Below are positions 25,001 to 37,000 of a stretch of 64,000 nucleotides of DNA, one piece after another. The position numbers and the translations under genes are program-made. Every line of letters begins with the position of its first letter. Positions within the stretch are counted from its first letter, which is position 1. Source of the stretch: Nansenia antarctica. Lineage: Eukaryota; Chordata; Actinopteri; Argentiniformes; Microstomatidae. The notes beneath the pieces are model-generated. The model was not told the origin of the DNA, searched no databases, and saw nothing but the letters and a program-made list of their open reading frames with translations. The DNA lies in the NCBI GenBank assembly GCA_963989245.1, contig OZ022341.1:52924996-52988995 (forward strand), in the 5' to 3' direction.

Positions 25001-28000
25001 AAAGTGTAAATACTTTTCAGTGGGTGGCTAAGAGGTCACAGCCTGTGTGAAACGGTGGCAGGAGAACACACAGAGTCCTGAGCTCGGTCGGTCTCTCTCT
25101 ACCTGTACCCAGCAGCCTCCGTTGTGCCTGAGCCACCGCAAGGCCTCGTGGGATACCATTGTGATTCTGTTCAGTGTTTTCGATCTGGTCAATGGTGTCC
25201 CTCCAGACCAAGACAATAACAACCCATGACAAAACGATTAGAAGGGAAAAAATAAATAAACCGCACATTATTGCTAGCGTTTCCAATGTTAATCAACGCG
25301 GGAGCAGTGGCCATTGTGAGGCGATGGCAAGGCAGGGGAATGTGCTGGGGCACTTAAGTGAGAATTATGGATTCAAGGTGCCAATTTCTTCATGCCAAAG
25401 TCTACAGAGAGAGAGAGAGAATAAGGGGGTTGTAGTGTGTGCTGGTCAAAGCTACACCTGTGTTTTTCCTTTTTTCTCTGTGTATGGGGCAGGAAGCCGT
25501 ATTTGTAGAAATCCCTGCCATGGTGCAGACAAAGGAGCCCCAACTTGTCATAGCCGACAGAAAACAAGGTAGATGATGACATATCAAGTCTAACTGAAAT
25601 AGAGGGTTTGTTTTGCAGTTGCAGAAATGAAGCTAATTACTTGCTTTCCCTTTGCCGCCCATTGAATACCATGTTTCTTTTATCGAGATCTTGACAATAT
25701 CACAAGGCTCAAGGACTACAAAAAAATAATACTGAAGTCGCTGTGAGTGTAGGATTAAAAACAGCCTTTAATTCCCATTATAGTTTCTTTGATACTGATC
25801 TATGATATTCAGGAGGGAAAACAAATAGCATTTGCATTTCTTTCAAACCATCATTTAATCATCACTTATTACATTACAGTGTTTTGGCTATGTTTTCTAT
25901 TCTGACAAAAAATAAATACTTGGTGCTAAGCAACACAACCTCAGCGTAACCACCACATAAAACACCTGATTCAAGCCCAACCTGGCAACATTCACGCACT
26001 GAGATTGCTGCCAAATCAAATGTAATGCTTTGGCAATCCCATTTTTGGTGTGCATCTGCACCTGAATGTTTCTCATAACAAAAATGTAATGTATACATTA
26101 ACTTTCTGACATATTCAACATCGAAATCTAACTTTCCAAATTGATAAGATAATAACATTCAAATTGAAACCTAGAATGAAAAATAATCACTAGCCTATAT
26201 TCAATATTGTCAGTTATTCTTGTAATTTAAAATACTTTCAAGGAGGATTACTAATTTGCATTCTGATTTGAGGTCGCATTTAAACTGCCGATATTAAAAA
26301 GAACTCAGGGGCGGCTTTTGCGAGTCACTTTACTCATCCGCTTAAAGAGATGCTACAGGACTTTTGTATATTTTCAGCCACTATTTCTAAAATGAGCCCT
26401 CACAACCCCAAAACAGATCCCCGAAATAGAAAAAAACCTGTCAAGAAATTGCCTGATGGGACAGATGGGACACACCTCCCCACTACCATAAGCAAAAGCT
26501 TATTTTGTTTGTTGGGCTCAAACTAAGGACTGTGTTGTCAAAAAAATAAGAACATTATGTCATGCAACCATACGGTCAACACTTACGCAAAATGTTATTT
26601 AAAATAATTAGCGTTGAAAGCTTCTCATTCATAATCTATTACTGTAAGTCTCCTGCAGGGCCCTCTACAGGGTAGAGACTGACCTGCAGACTTCTGGCCA
26701 AACAGACCAGTTTAATGTGACCGTCCTCAACAGTTGAGGAGAGGATAAACTTTCGGGGTTTTGCAGGCGTCATCAACTCAGATTTCTGCACACCTTGCCC
26801 CATTTGGAGTTCTCACTAATGGTGCCCGATGGCACACTGAGTTACCTGGTGTGAATGCCTTGAGAGAGAGAGGGTGGGGTGAGGAGGAGGAGGGGGGTGG
26901 AAGAACACAAATCCTTTAAATGGATTTGGGTGCTTTCGCTGCAAACGGTGCCCAGCGGTGGCCTGCATGGCTAAGGCAGCACGCTATGACATGGCTAATC
27001 TTAGGGCCACCGGCTGCTTGGGAACCTGGGACAACGTGGGGGGGGGGGGGGGGGGGGGTATCATGTGACAAGGGCCACTGTCACTGGCCACAGCAGCGGT
27101 CAGCCTTGATTACCGGGGACAGCGATAACGACAACAACCTTGAGCTGTGTCTATATAGGCTTGCAGCAACTGCCCCTGTGCCCGTTGACAGGGTCGAAGG
27201 CGCATCTTTAGATTTAGCACATTTCTGTATCACTCAGCACAGCTCATTTCTGCTGACTTAAAGCTTAGGAGATGTTTTCCAACTGCAACCAGAAGTTTAG
27301 ATCTATTACTGCCTTCACTAGGAAATGACATCAGAGGTGATTGGGGTGGGGGGTGGATGTTCACAATGAGTGGTGAGGACAGGTGGTACTCCGGTCGTGT
27401 CTTACCTCCTCCTTGATGTCGGATTGCTTAGCCCTCCTCCCAAAGATACAAGCCAAGTCAGTCTGACTGCGACTTGACAGGTCTTTTCCTAGAAGGATGG
27501 AAGGAAGATTAGACACGGTGGTTTTTAAATCTCAAGCATCACACAACACCAATACAGCATTATGCAAAGATTAGCCTGAAAGTTCAGCTTGGGTCAAAAG
27601 TCACAACAAGTTCAGCTTGGGTCAAAAGTCACAAGGGCCATAGACAATGAAGTCCTTTCAGACATATACATTTTACATGAACATGCTAGTGCTAGAATGA
27701 AAAGGTGTGTAAATGACAGCGTAGAAAATGAGGAACATAAACAGCGACTTTAAAATCCATATATTTTCATAAACTATGGGTAAATGGTATTAACCAACAT
27801 TTGCCCTCTACTACATCACCGGTACTATACAAAGAAACCTGTTCCCATAAAAACCTCAAAATGCATCCAAACAAGGCTAAGACAAATTAATATTTCTCAA
27901 CCATGCAAGTTAATTATATATATATAACAAATCGATAACATCTGAACAACGGTTTTGAACTTCTGCCATGGAGGTTGGGGGGTAGGGTGGAAATGTGTTT

Positions 28001-31000
28001 TTTGATGTGAAGAAAGGCGCGTTTGCATGGTCGCTTTGGGATAAAACGACAAAGAAAAATAAACCGACAGGGCCAGCCACACCTCCAGGCTCCCGTTTTC
28101 CAGTCAGGCTCAAAGACTCCAGGAGCACACAGCCACCCGTCTCAGGCTCAAGTCATGTTCGTACAGCTGCATCCTCTTCCTCCAGCAGGGCCCTGATAAC
28201 ATTTGGTTATTTATTGCTCTAAACCCTTTCCCTTGCTGGTCTTAAGGGCGACCAAGCAGTCCTGGAAGGAGCAAAAACAAGGAGGGGGTATCGAGTATGT
28301 AGCCTACTGATCTTTCTCAAGGTAAAATGAGGCCCAAAGTGACTTTCTCGCTATTTGGCTGAGGAAGTATCTGTCAAAACGCCCTGGGAGGATTTCAGGT
28401 GGAAGTGTTAGTGACAACATAAAAAGGAGCTTAGCCTTTTTTTATGTTTTAAAATGGCTGAATGCCATTTGGGGCAAGATGGGGGTAAGTATTGTGGGTG
28501 CAGTGGGAAGTGTTACGGAATACCTTCAGGTTCCCAAGGTCACAGTTGAGATGGAAACAAGTGCCAGTGAAACTCTTGCCAAAACATATTAGCCCATCAC
28601 CATGGCTTTTTCATACAGATGGGCTAATCTGACAACTAACAAACTAATGGATTACCTGAAAGATTCGGGGACAAGATCAAAGGTGTCGTATCACATTTAA
28701 TGCTAAACGACATTTAACTGTGAGCTGGGGAGGGTTTTGACAGTGTTTTTGTAAAGATCAACTTCAAAGATTGACACAAAAGACTACTAACTACACAGCA
28801 CCTGTGACGTTATTGTTGGTCCAACAATTCACAACACTAGCGTCTCATTAGTAGTAATTAGTATTACTTGTACAACTTTCATCTACAACTTAAGATACAG
28901 GCTTGTAAAAGCCTCTGGCTATGTTGCTAAATGGAACACTCAGATGTGAGAGGGTTTGTAAAGTGAGCAAGGCCAGAGCAAAGCCACACAGCACGATGGA
29001 GTGCTGTAGTTAAATTCCACATCAACCACCCTCCCTGGTCTGACAGGTGATATATGGGGGGGGACAATTAAAACTGGGTTAATGGTTTACACTGTGGGCA
29101 CGGGCCTGGGCAGCGGAGATGCCGGTGCCTTCCCCTGCAAAACGAAAGCCATCAATCCACAGTGCTGGCAGTGAGGAAGCCAAAACAGAGAGAGGGAGGG
29201 AGAAAGAGAAAGTGTGTGAGAGAGAGAGAGAGAGAAATATGTTTTTAGGGCCTTTCTGCTTTATTGGGACAGAGACAGTAGAGATTGACAGGAAGGATGA
29301 GAGAGAGGAGGGATGACATGCGGGATAGGTCGTTGGCCGGAATCAAACCAGGGACCCTGCGTTTACGTGGCATGCGCCTTAGTGAGCTACGCCACCGAGG
29401 CGCCCAAGCAAAGGGCTTCTTAACAAAGAGGCCTAAAGGCTTAAGTTCACTGTGCCTCCCTTGACCTTGTCCTGCCCCACTAGTCAACCACCCCAACACA
29501 AAACCCACAGCAGCTTGAAGTTCAGTAGTGAGGAATGGTTTAATGTATGGTGAATATCAGGTTTAGACAGCAGTTTTACTGGCTATCTTCCTGCAGACTA
29601 TCATTTCTGAGACCGGCATTTTGCCTAATTAATTATTTTTATTATTTTTTATATCTAAGAAATCCCCACCCCAGTACAGCACAGCCCTATGCTTCACCCT
29701 TACCAAGGTCTACATCCCTACCCATACTCTACCCCTCACCAGGGCCCGACTCCACCCCCTAACAATTATGTTTTTTTTTCTTTCTCTAGCACTGTGGCTG
29801 TCATTAGCCGTCTTTCTATAGGGGGGCTTAGGCCATGTGTGCCAGTGTGTGCCACAGCAAACTATTTTCCAGAGTCATTCCAGACCTTCACCGATGCTCA
29901 CTCTGGGACTATACAGTACATAAAACCTGGGCTTTTAGCCTCCTCTAACTCCTTGGTCCTCATGAGGACAAAGGGGGCTAGGGGCATGATATTCTTATCA
30001 TCCAAGTACTTTAATCGGCTAGGTGGGTGACAGGCATAGCTCGCTGTAACTACACAATTTAATCTTTTTAAATAATACTACTAAATAGGCTACCTTACAA
30101 GTGAAATATTACAATAATTAAAATGCTTGAATGTTAAATGGAGCATACTGGTGAAATCAGCAACTACTCTATAACCAAAGATCACATTTCAACTAATGAG
30201 CAGACCGGTGCTCTGCCAAAACTAAATAAAAAGGTAACACAATCTTAATTAAGCAATTGGTGTAAGAGGATTATAAGTGACCTCTTCCCTTCCTCTTGTG
30301 AACCTTCATGTAATGCCTTCTGCATACATGTGCAGATATAGAGTTGCATAAGTAGCACCTGACAGGCAACCTTTTCAACTTCAGATGTAAAAGGCTTAAC
30401 TCGGCTAAATCCATTACCACAGCCGGTAATGGACCGGTAACCTGGCACCGACCGTGCAGTGGACCCAATGCAAGAGGCATGTGAATGGGTGTGGACACTT
30501 GTGGGTTGCCCAGCAACCTTTGGTAGTCCATGGCGATCCAGTCCACAAACTAGATATCAGGTGGTAAGTTGATGATTTAACTCTGGATGCCTGGTCAGCC
30601 CCTGTCATTCAGTCTTCTCCTTCTCTCATAGTTGCAGTCCCACTCAACTTTCTCAGCAAACAGAGTGACACCCGTCGGCCCCCCGGTGAGGCAAAGCATT
30701 GAAATATCGCATTTCAGAAAGGGGGTTATTATGAGCTTGTTGTGAAACAAGTTAAGCAAGCGTCCCAACAATGGCATGGCAACCGGAGAGGCTACATAAG
30801 TCAACAACCCTGTGAGTTGTACCCGCTGTATAGGGTAGCCTGTCCAACACAAGACAGGGGCAAGGGACGGACACTTGGACAGTTCTAATGACATCACGCG
30901 CATAAGCTTTAAAATCTGTCAGGAGATGGGTTAGCATTAGCCACAACGCTAACTAAGAGGTTTAAGTGACTGAGTAGGTCTGTGCAGGGGGGGGGACATG

Positions 31001-34000
31001 CCCATATTCATAGGGGATAGTTAGGTAACAAAGTTAGGTCCAGAATTCCCAATATACATTTAGCCACAACCCACTACCCCAGGGGTAGTGGTAGCCTGGC
31101 CTAGTGGATAGGGGGTTGGACTGGTGATCAGAAGGTCATGAGTTCAAATCCCACCTGGGAACACCACCACTCGTGTGCCCTTACGTAAGGCACTTTGCCC
31201 TAAGTTACTCCATGGAGACTGTCTCTGTGATCTCACTGTCAGTGTGTAAAGCGTCTGCTAAATGGTAAAAAAATAAAATAAATAGGTAACATGGCCTCAT
31301 TTCTTGATTGCTTGCGAATTGCCAAGTTCCACGATTGGGAAGCAATCCACTCCTTGATGACAAAGGAATGCAGGCACGTCATGTTGACCGCGAGGAGAAA
31401 GTTTATTTAAGGTCTTCTCTCCGGGGGTCAAAGAGGTTGTTTGGGGCATTGGGGTGGAAAGGTAAGATTGTTAAGTCCATCCTCCACTCTAAGTGGCTCC
31501 GGCATGGGAGCATCCAACCGCTCTCCTTTATCTATCAGGAATATGGCCTTCCGGTTACAGCTAAATTAAGAACACAAAAACAGGGCGAGAGGGTCTGGGG
31601 GAGAGATTGAGGCCCAGTGTTATCTGAGAGGGACATCTAATAGGTAGTGCAGGCGCTGGAAGATGTTTTTTTGCGGGGGAGTGCAAATGGACATGCCAGA
31701 TGCCCAAAACAGGAAACAGGAAGTGCTATTTGACTGACGTAAGAGGGTCTTCCAGGTGAGGTGAAAGCAGAATACTTTTGTGCATGTTTTCCTATGCACC
31801 TTGACAAAACAAGGTATCTTTAGAAAGAAAACATTTGTTTAAGGCAACATCCGCAATATTTGCTAATGTTACTCAATAAGTTCACAACGGTTTTGACCTT
31901 TATACTGAAAAACACAGCATTACAGCAAAAAGTAAATACTTAACTCATTGACTGCCAAAGACGCCAATTGGCGTCTTATAGAATAGTAACGTTGACTGCC
32001 AAAGACGCCAATTGGCGTCTTATAGAATTTTTTTTTTTTCCCGCGGGGATCGCGTTATTGACATGTTCTACACCTAGCGATTGAATTTCAGACTTGGGTG
32101 TAATGTATTTCGGTCCCAGATGGGGGCAGTAGTTCGATAAAAGCCTGGAGAAGGAAGTGGCTTGCTGTGGGTTGTAGTAATGGCGAAACGGATCAGGGTA
32201 TGTGCCAAACGCGGTTCAAAAAAACACGAGCATTGCGGCGCGGAGCATTGCGGAGCAGCGCGGCCATCGCGCGACTCTTCAAACAGTTCAGAGTCGGATG
32301 ATACAGAAAAAGTGCAGCAAAAAAAAAAAAAAAAAAAAGTTCTGCAGAAAAAGCTTGTTTTCTCTGTTTATTGGTCAAAATCAGGTGTTTTTGCTGAAAC
32401 CACCCTATGTTCTACGGCCGATTTCTAAACACTCAAAGAGGCTAGAAACAAACTTTCTTTTTCTGATGAAAGAAGAGAGTCTAAAGTTTTGGTAGATATG
32501 TTCAATGTTTATGTAGTCCGAAAAGTCAATATTTGGTGGGTCTTCAAAGTTCAGCGAAAATGCCCCAAAAGTCTGGCAGTGTGGAGCTCTCCGCTCTGAA
32601 CATGGCTGGCAGTCAAAGAGTTAATTAGTTACCACAGAATTGCTACATTTAATTTTCTTTTTAAATAAATTAAAGACAGAAATATAGCACATTTTTATGA
32701 TTGCTCCTATCAATAACACAATAATACAGCAAAGTCAGTCGACCATAAACTGGCTACCGTTTCTTCACATCACATCTCCAGTGGTCCTGAACGTTTGGCA
32801 GCGTCCTCGCACCTATCTACTGTACCGGCCGTGACCTGACGGTTGGCTTCCTGACGTGCCGAGAAGTAATGAAACTAGACGGGTGGTTTATTAATAGCCT
32901 CCTCTCCCCTGCTCTGTGAGAGGTGCTCTGGTTAGGTTGACCGGACTGACCCGGCACCGACTGATGGAGTGAAGCTGTGACCCATGTCTGCAGTTCAGAG
33001 TCATGGAGCTGAAGTGAGATGTGGTGAGAGGATCCTGGTTGGAGGAGGGAGTGAAGCAGCCAGACACCATGTAGACTGAAGTATATTGAAAAGACACCTG
33101 GTTAGGTTGGAATGGGTGCTGTATGTATTTCGATGTGCACAAGTCAACTTTAGGCCTGACGATAATGCATCACAAACCCCCAGGACAATCAACGAGCTGG
33201 GAGAATTGCCATGTGAGATCTTGCGTATGTTGTGACATTAAGCACATGTCAAAAGCCCCATTGAAGCTTCTGCCCCCTGAGGTAAAATATTACATTCGTC
33301 AGATCACAAGTCACTCACCTTTGGTGAATTTCATGTAATGGACCCGCTTTTTGGATGTCTTGGACTTCTCCTCCAAGCTAAATCCCTGCTTTTCCTCTGG
33401 TGGGGGCTCTAAGATAAACGCAAACAACAAAAGTAGTTGCCACAGTAAGCAGTATTATGGCATCAGAGTTAACAATCTCTTTCCAGCTCTCCAAGCATAG
33501 AATCTTTATTATTATTTTGTATAAATCTCAGGTAAGAGTGGATCAAAAAACATTAACAACCATTTCTGAGCAGCTTTCAGCCTCACCTTCAACTAAATGC
33601 TACAGGAGCACCCCCTAGTGGGCATCAGTAAACATACCTACCTTGGACTGGACTGAACAGTGCTGACATCATGCGTCCTTGAAAGTTCAAGACAAATGAA
33701 TCTTTGAAATGAGTCCTTGAAAGTTCAAGACAAATGAATCTCTTGCTAATCAGTTTTGCTGTCTCTATGTATGTGCATTGCAGATTATGCTTTATGTATG
33801 TATGTACACTACCGGTCAAAAGTTTTAGAACACCTCCAGTTTTTATTCAAATTTACGCAGTATAATGTCTCAATGTACTCTGTTTTTTTCATTATTAATC
33901 TAAACAAATCATGGAACTGTTGTTTAACACAATTTAAATAAACATTTTTAGAAAGTTCTTCCCAATAGTGTTGCAGAGGTCCAGTTCATCCCAAACCAGC

Positions 34001-37000
34001 TTGATGGGGTTTAAGTCTGGAGACTGTGCTGGCCATTCCATGACTTGAAGCCTACAGTCTTGTTCTTTTCTTCTAAGGTAGTTCTGACATAGCCTGTAGG
34101 TATGTTTTGGGTCATTATCTTTCTGTAGGATGAACTCCTGACCAACTAAGCGTAGACCAGAGGGTATTACATGGTGCTGCAAAATGCTGTGATAGCCCTT
34201 TTGGTTCAGGGTGCCACTAACACGGTGCAATTCGCCGACTCTGGACCCGCCACGCTTCCTCCTCTGTGTTTGTATGGCGTACAAAAACCCTGTGTGATGA
34301 ATTGAAAATGTTTTGGATTTTTTCATCGGTCCAATTTTGATTCATCGGTCCATAACACCTTCTGCCAGTCTTCAGCAGTCCACTGCCGGCGCATCATGGC
34401 TCAGGCAAGCCACTATTTCTTCTTTTACCATTTTAGCAATGACTTTCTTACAGCCACTCGACCTCAACCTATCAAACCTGCAGCCAGAAGTCTTCTCTTC
34501 ACAGTTGAAACTGAGACTTGCTTACTTCGACCACTGTTAAGATGTGCTTAAAGCTGTGAGCCAGCCATCACGTAAGCTGTAGACTCTCAGAAACATGTCT
34601 TCTGATTATGCTGAGGCTTGGGTCTGCCAGACCTCTCCAGTTTCCAAGTGCCTTATGATGGTGTAGGAAACTGTACTCACTGACAGCTTGGCTTTCTCTG
34701 CAATTTCTCTAAAGGAAGGAACTACCCCTTTAAGTGTTATAATGGTCTGTCTGTCTTCCTTTGTTAATTGTCTCACCATTATGATAGCAATACACTACTT
34801 CCTGCAGTGCAATATTGTCCAAATAATGCTTCACTGTTCCAACAATGCTTTTATACAGACAGAGGGTTTGTAATGGCGCTTTTCCATTGACTGGCACGGC
34901 ACGGGTCAGCACAGCTCGCCTCGGCACGCTTTTGAACAGTTCTGGGTACGAGACGTTTTCCACTATACAGGACCGACCCGGGACTGTAGGAGGAGTTACG
35001 TGTCATAAGATTCCCCCCCCTATACAGATCAGCGGGGGGAAATGCGATAAGAATTATGTCAAAATGCAGCACTATTGTGCACAGATCAGCCTTACAACAT
35101 GTAACGTTAAGTGCCTGTTACTTGCCGCTTTCAGTTCTAAGGAAATGCCGACATGAAATGCGACACGATTCTATTTTTATTTCTCCTGACACGTTGAGCA
35201 CTGTGCTTTTTTTGTTGGTGAACTACCGTAATAAGCCTAAAAAAGTTCAACTGTTCAAAAAGTGCAACTTCTCTGCTTTCAGAAACTGTTTGAATTGTTT
35301 AGATTGGGCATATAGTTCATGAATTACGATAGTTTGAATGAACGCTGTAAAATCCTGTCTGCACCAACAGCTCCCAGCTCCGGTTTCGGAGCAAGACGCG
35401 AATCTATCGGCATTTCAAATACATGCTCACATCCAGTCATCCGCTCACTGCTCTCCATCAAAAAGGGCACATCCATCAATAATATTACATAATAACAACT
35501 GCTCTGATTAGATTGCTTAGATTGTTTAATACATCAACGGGGGGGAAAGCGAGATGAACTCTGAGCGAGTATCATGCTTCCTCCATTGAATTCCATTCAA
35601 AGTGTTTAAGCCTTCCCCCTTTCCACTGGTAATAAGGAATTGGCAAGAATAGATCGATATAGATAGATCAACATAATGCAGCACTATCATGCACAGATCA
35701 GCCTTAAAACATGTAACGTTAGATATATAACGGAGCGATGTATTTCTACGGAAAGGCTGACTGACGCGGGGCTCATACAATCTCCACGTTTGTTATAGAT
35801 GAGAGTGCTCCGGTGTCTTGCTGGTAGTCAAATGTATTTATTTATATATACAGCATATGGATGTTACGTGCCTGTTACCTGCCGCTTTCAGTTCTAATAG
35901 TTTAGATCACGCAACCAGGGAAACGCCGACATGTTAAAGGGAGCAAGACGCGAATCTACCGGCATTTGACTGCAGCTGGACTGAGGAACAGCATAGGCAC
36001 AGCACATCGCCATAATAGCCATTTTTTTTGTTATGCTTGTTGTAAATAAAAGTTCTATGATGCATTGAAATGACATTAAACTAAGATAGTACGATGGTTA
36101 GCATAACTTTTCTAATCTTTATTAATAAGTTATTACAGAAACAGTAATTTTTTCCTAGAGCGAAATCTGTTGTGGTATTTAAAGATGGCGGTTAGCGAAG
36201 AAATCTATGAACATGGGATGACGATTTCCATTGACCAATCAACGGTGTGCAGCGTCACACGTCACACGCAGCCTGGCAAAAGAGTACCTTTCGCTACCCA
36301 TCGCGAACAAGAACTATTTTAGTTCTTGTTCGGCACGGGTACCAGAAATGGCACGGGTACTTTTGGCAGTGGAAAAAGGATAATAAAGCTGGGCTGACCC
36401 GGGCTGGCCCTGTAGTGAAAAAGCGCCATAAGTAATCAACAAAAGTTGGGACACCTGTAGGAATTGTTTCCTACAAACCAACTTTCAAGACTTAATTTAC
36501 TTCCATTGCTGAAGAAAAGCTGTAAGTTGTTAACCCAATTACTTATTCCCCCCCCAAAATATTTTTTATTGAAAAAAATAAAATTATAATAATGTACATT
36601 ACTTTTCAACTTTTCTTTAACCTCTGGCAAGTTTACAGCTTACCGTTGTTCCATTTCAGGTCATTCACTGGACTTGCTGCTTAAATGTCAATAAAAAATT
36701 TGAGGTGTTCTAAAACTTTTTACCGGTAGTGTATTTGTTTTTCTTTACCATTGGTAGCAAGTTGACCATGACAGCTGTTCAGATCAGCAAGAAGCTGGTT
36801 GAAGTCATCTTGATGGGCAATCCAGTTGTCCTATAAAAAGAGTGGATTGAATGAGAAACAAATAAATTGCATCACTGCAGTTTTTACATATCAGATAACT
36901 ATATTCCAGTAGAAATATGCAACACATTAACATATAGAAAAACACAACTATGTGAAAGGGACTTGATGAGGAATCATAATTAATAATACAAAATAATAAT

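Larger units (their letters stand above)
11740..27405 (-). other. pinx1: pinx1 intron 6
   Basis: A 15.7-kb intron. Listed separately are a fish interspersed repeat (12143), the 40-bp minisatellite with its transposon (12706-14590), an AC microsatellite (16011), a palindromic MITE (17110), a Tc1 copy (17566) and a MITE at 24209. The rest, notably 14.6-16.0, 16.1-17.1, 19.2-24.2 and 24.4-27.4 kb, has no coding segment I can support. GC-rich homeobox-site-like blocks at 21.05-21.5 and 23.15-23.5 kb are conserved-element candidates. Confidence 0.8.
27489..33318 (-). other. pinx1: pinx1 intron 5
   Basis: A 5.8-kb intron holding two tRNA-derived SINEs and one piggyBac-like element, listed separately. 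The remainder (27.5-29.2, 29.5-31.0 and 32.6-33.3 kb) shows a GA microsatellite near 29.18-29.24 kb and nothing else I can name. Confidence 0.8.
33807..36731 (-). mobile_element. Tc1/mariner transposon, interrupted
   Basis: TA flanks both ends (33805-33806 and 36732-36733). Terminal inverted repeats of about 30 bp begin CACTACCGGTCAAAAGTTTT and CACTACCGGTAAAAAGTTTT. The minus strand carries a broken Tc1 transposase (about 34770-33940) and, between it and the right end, a second transposon (34874-36428). Without that insert the element would be about 1.4 kb, normal for the family. Confidence 0.92.
33409..36748 (-). other. pinx1: pinx1 intron 4
   Basis: Almost all of this 3.3-kb intron is a Tc1/mariner copy (33807-36731). 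The 400 bp next to exon 5 hold a short tandem duplication (33675-33740) of CCTTGAAAGTTCAAGACAAA. Confidence 0.85.

Noticed and set aside
24501..25031. 176-codon plus-strand frame in pinx1 intron 6
   Set aside because: Opposing frames of similar length exist, composition is biased, and no family is recognised.
31100..31175. tRNA gene
   Set aside because: A and B boxes are present but the anticodon arm and acceptor stem do not pair and a SINE tail follows; it is a tRNA-derived SINE.
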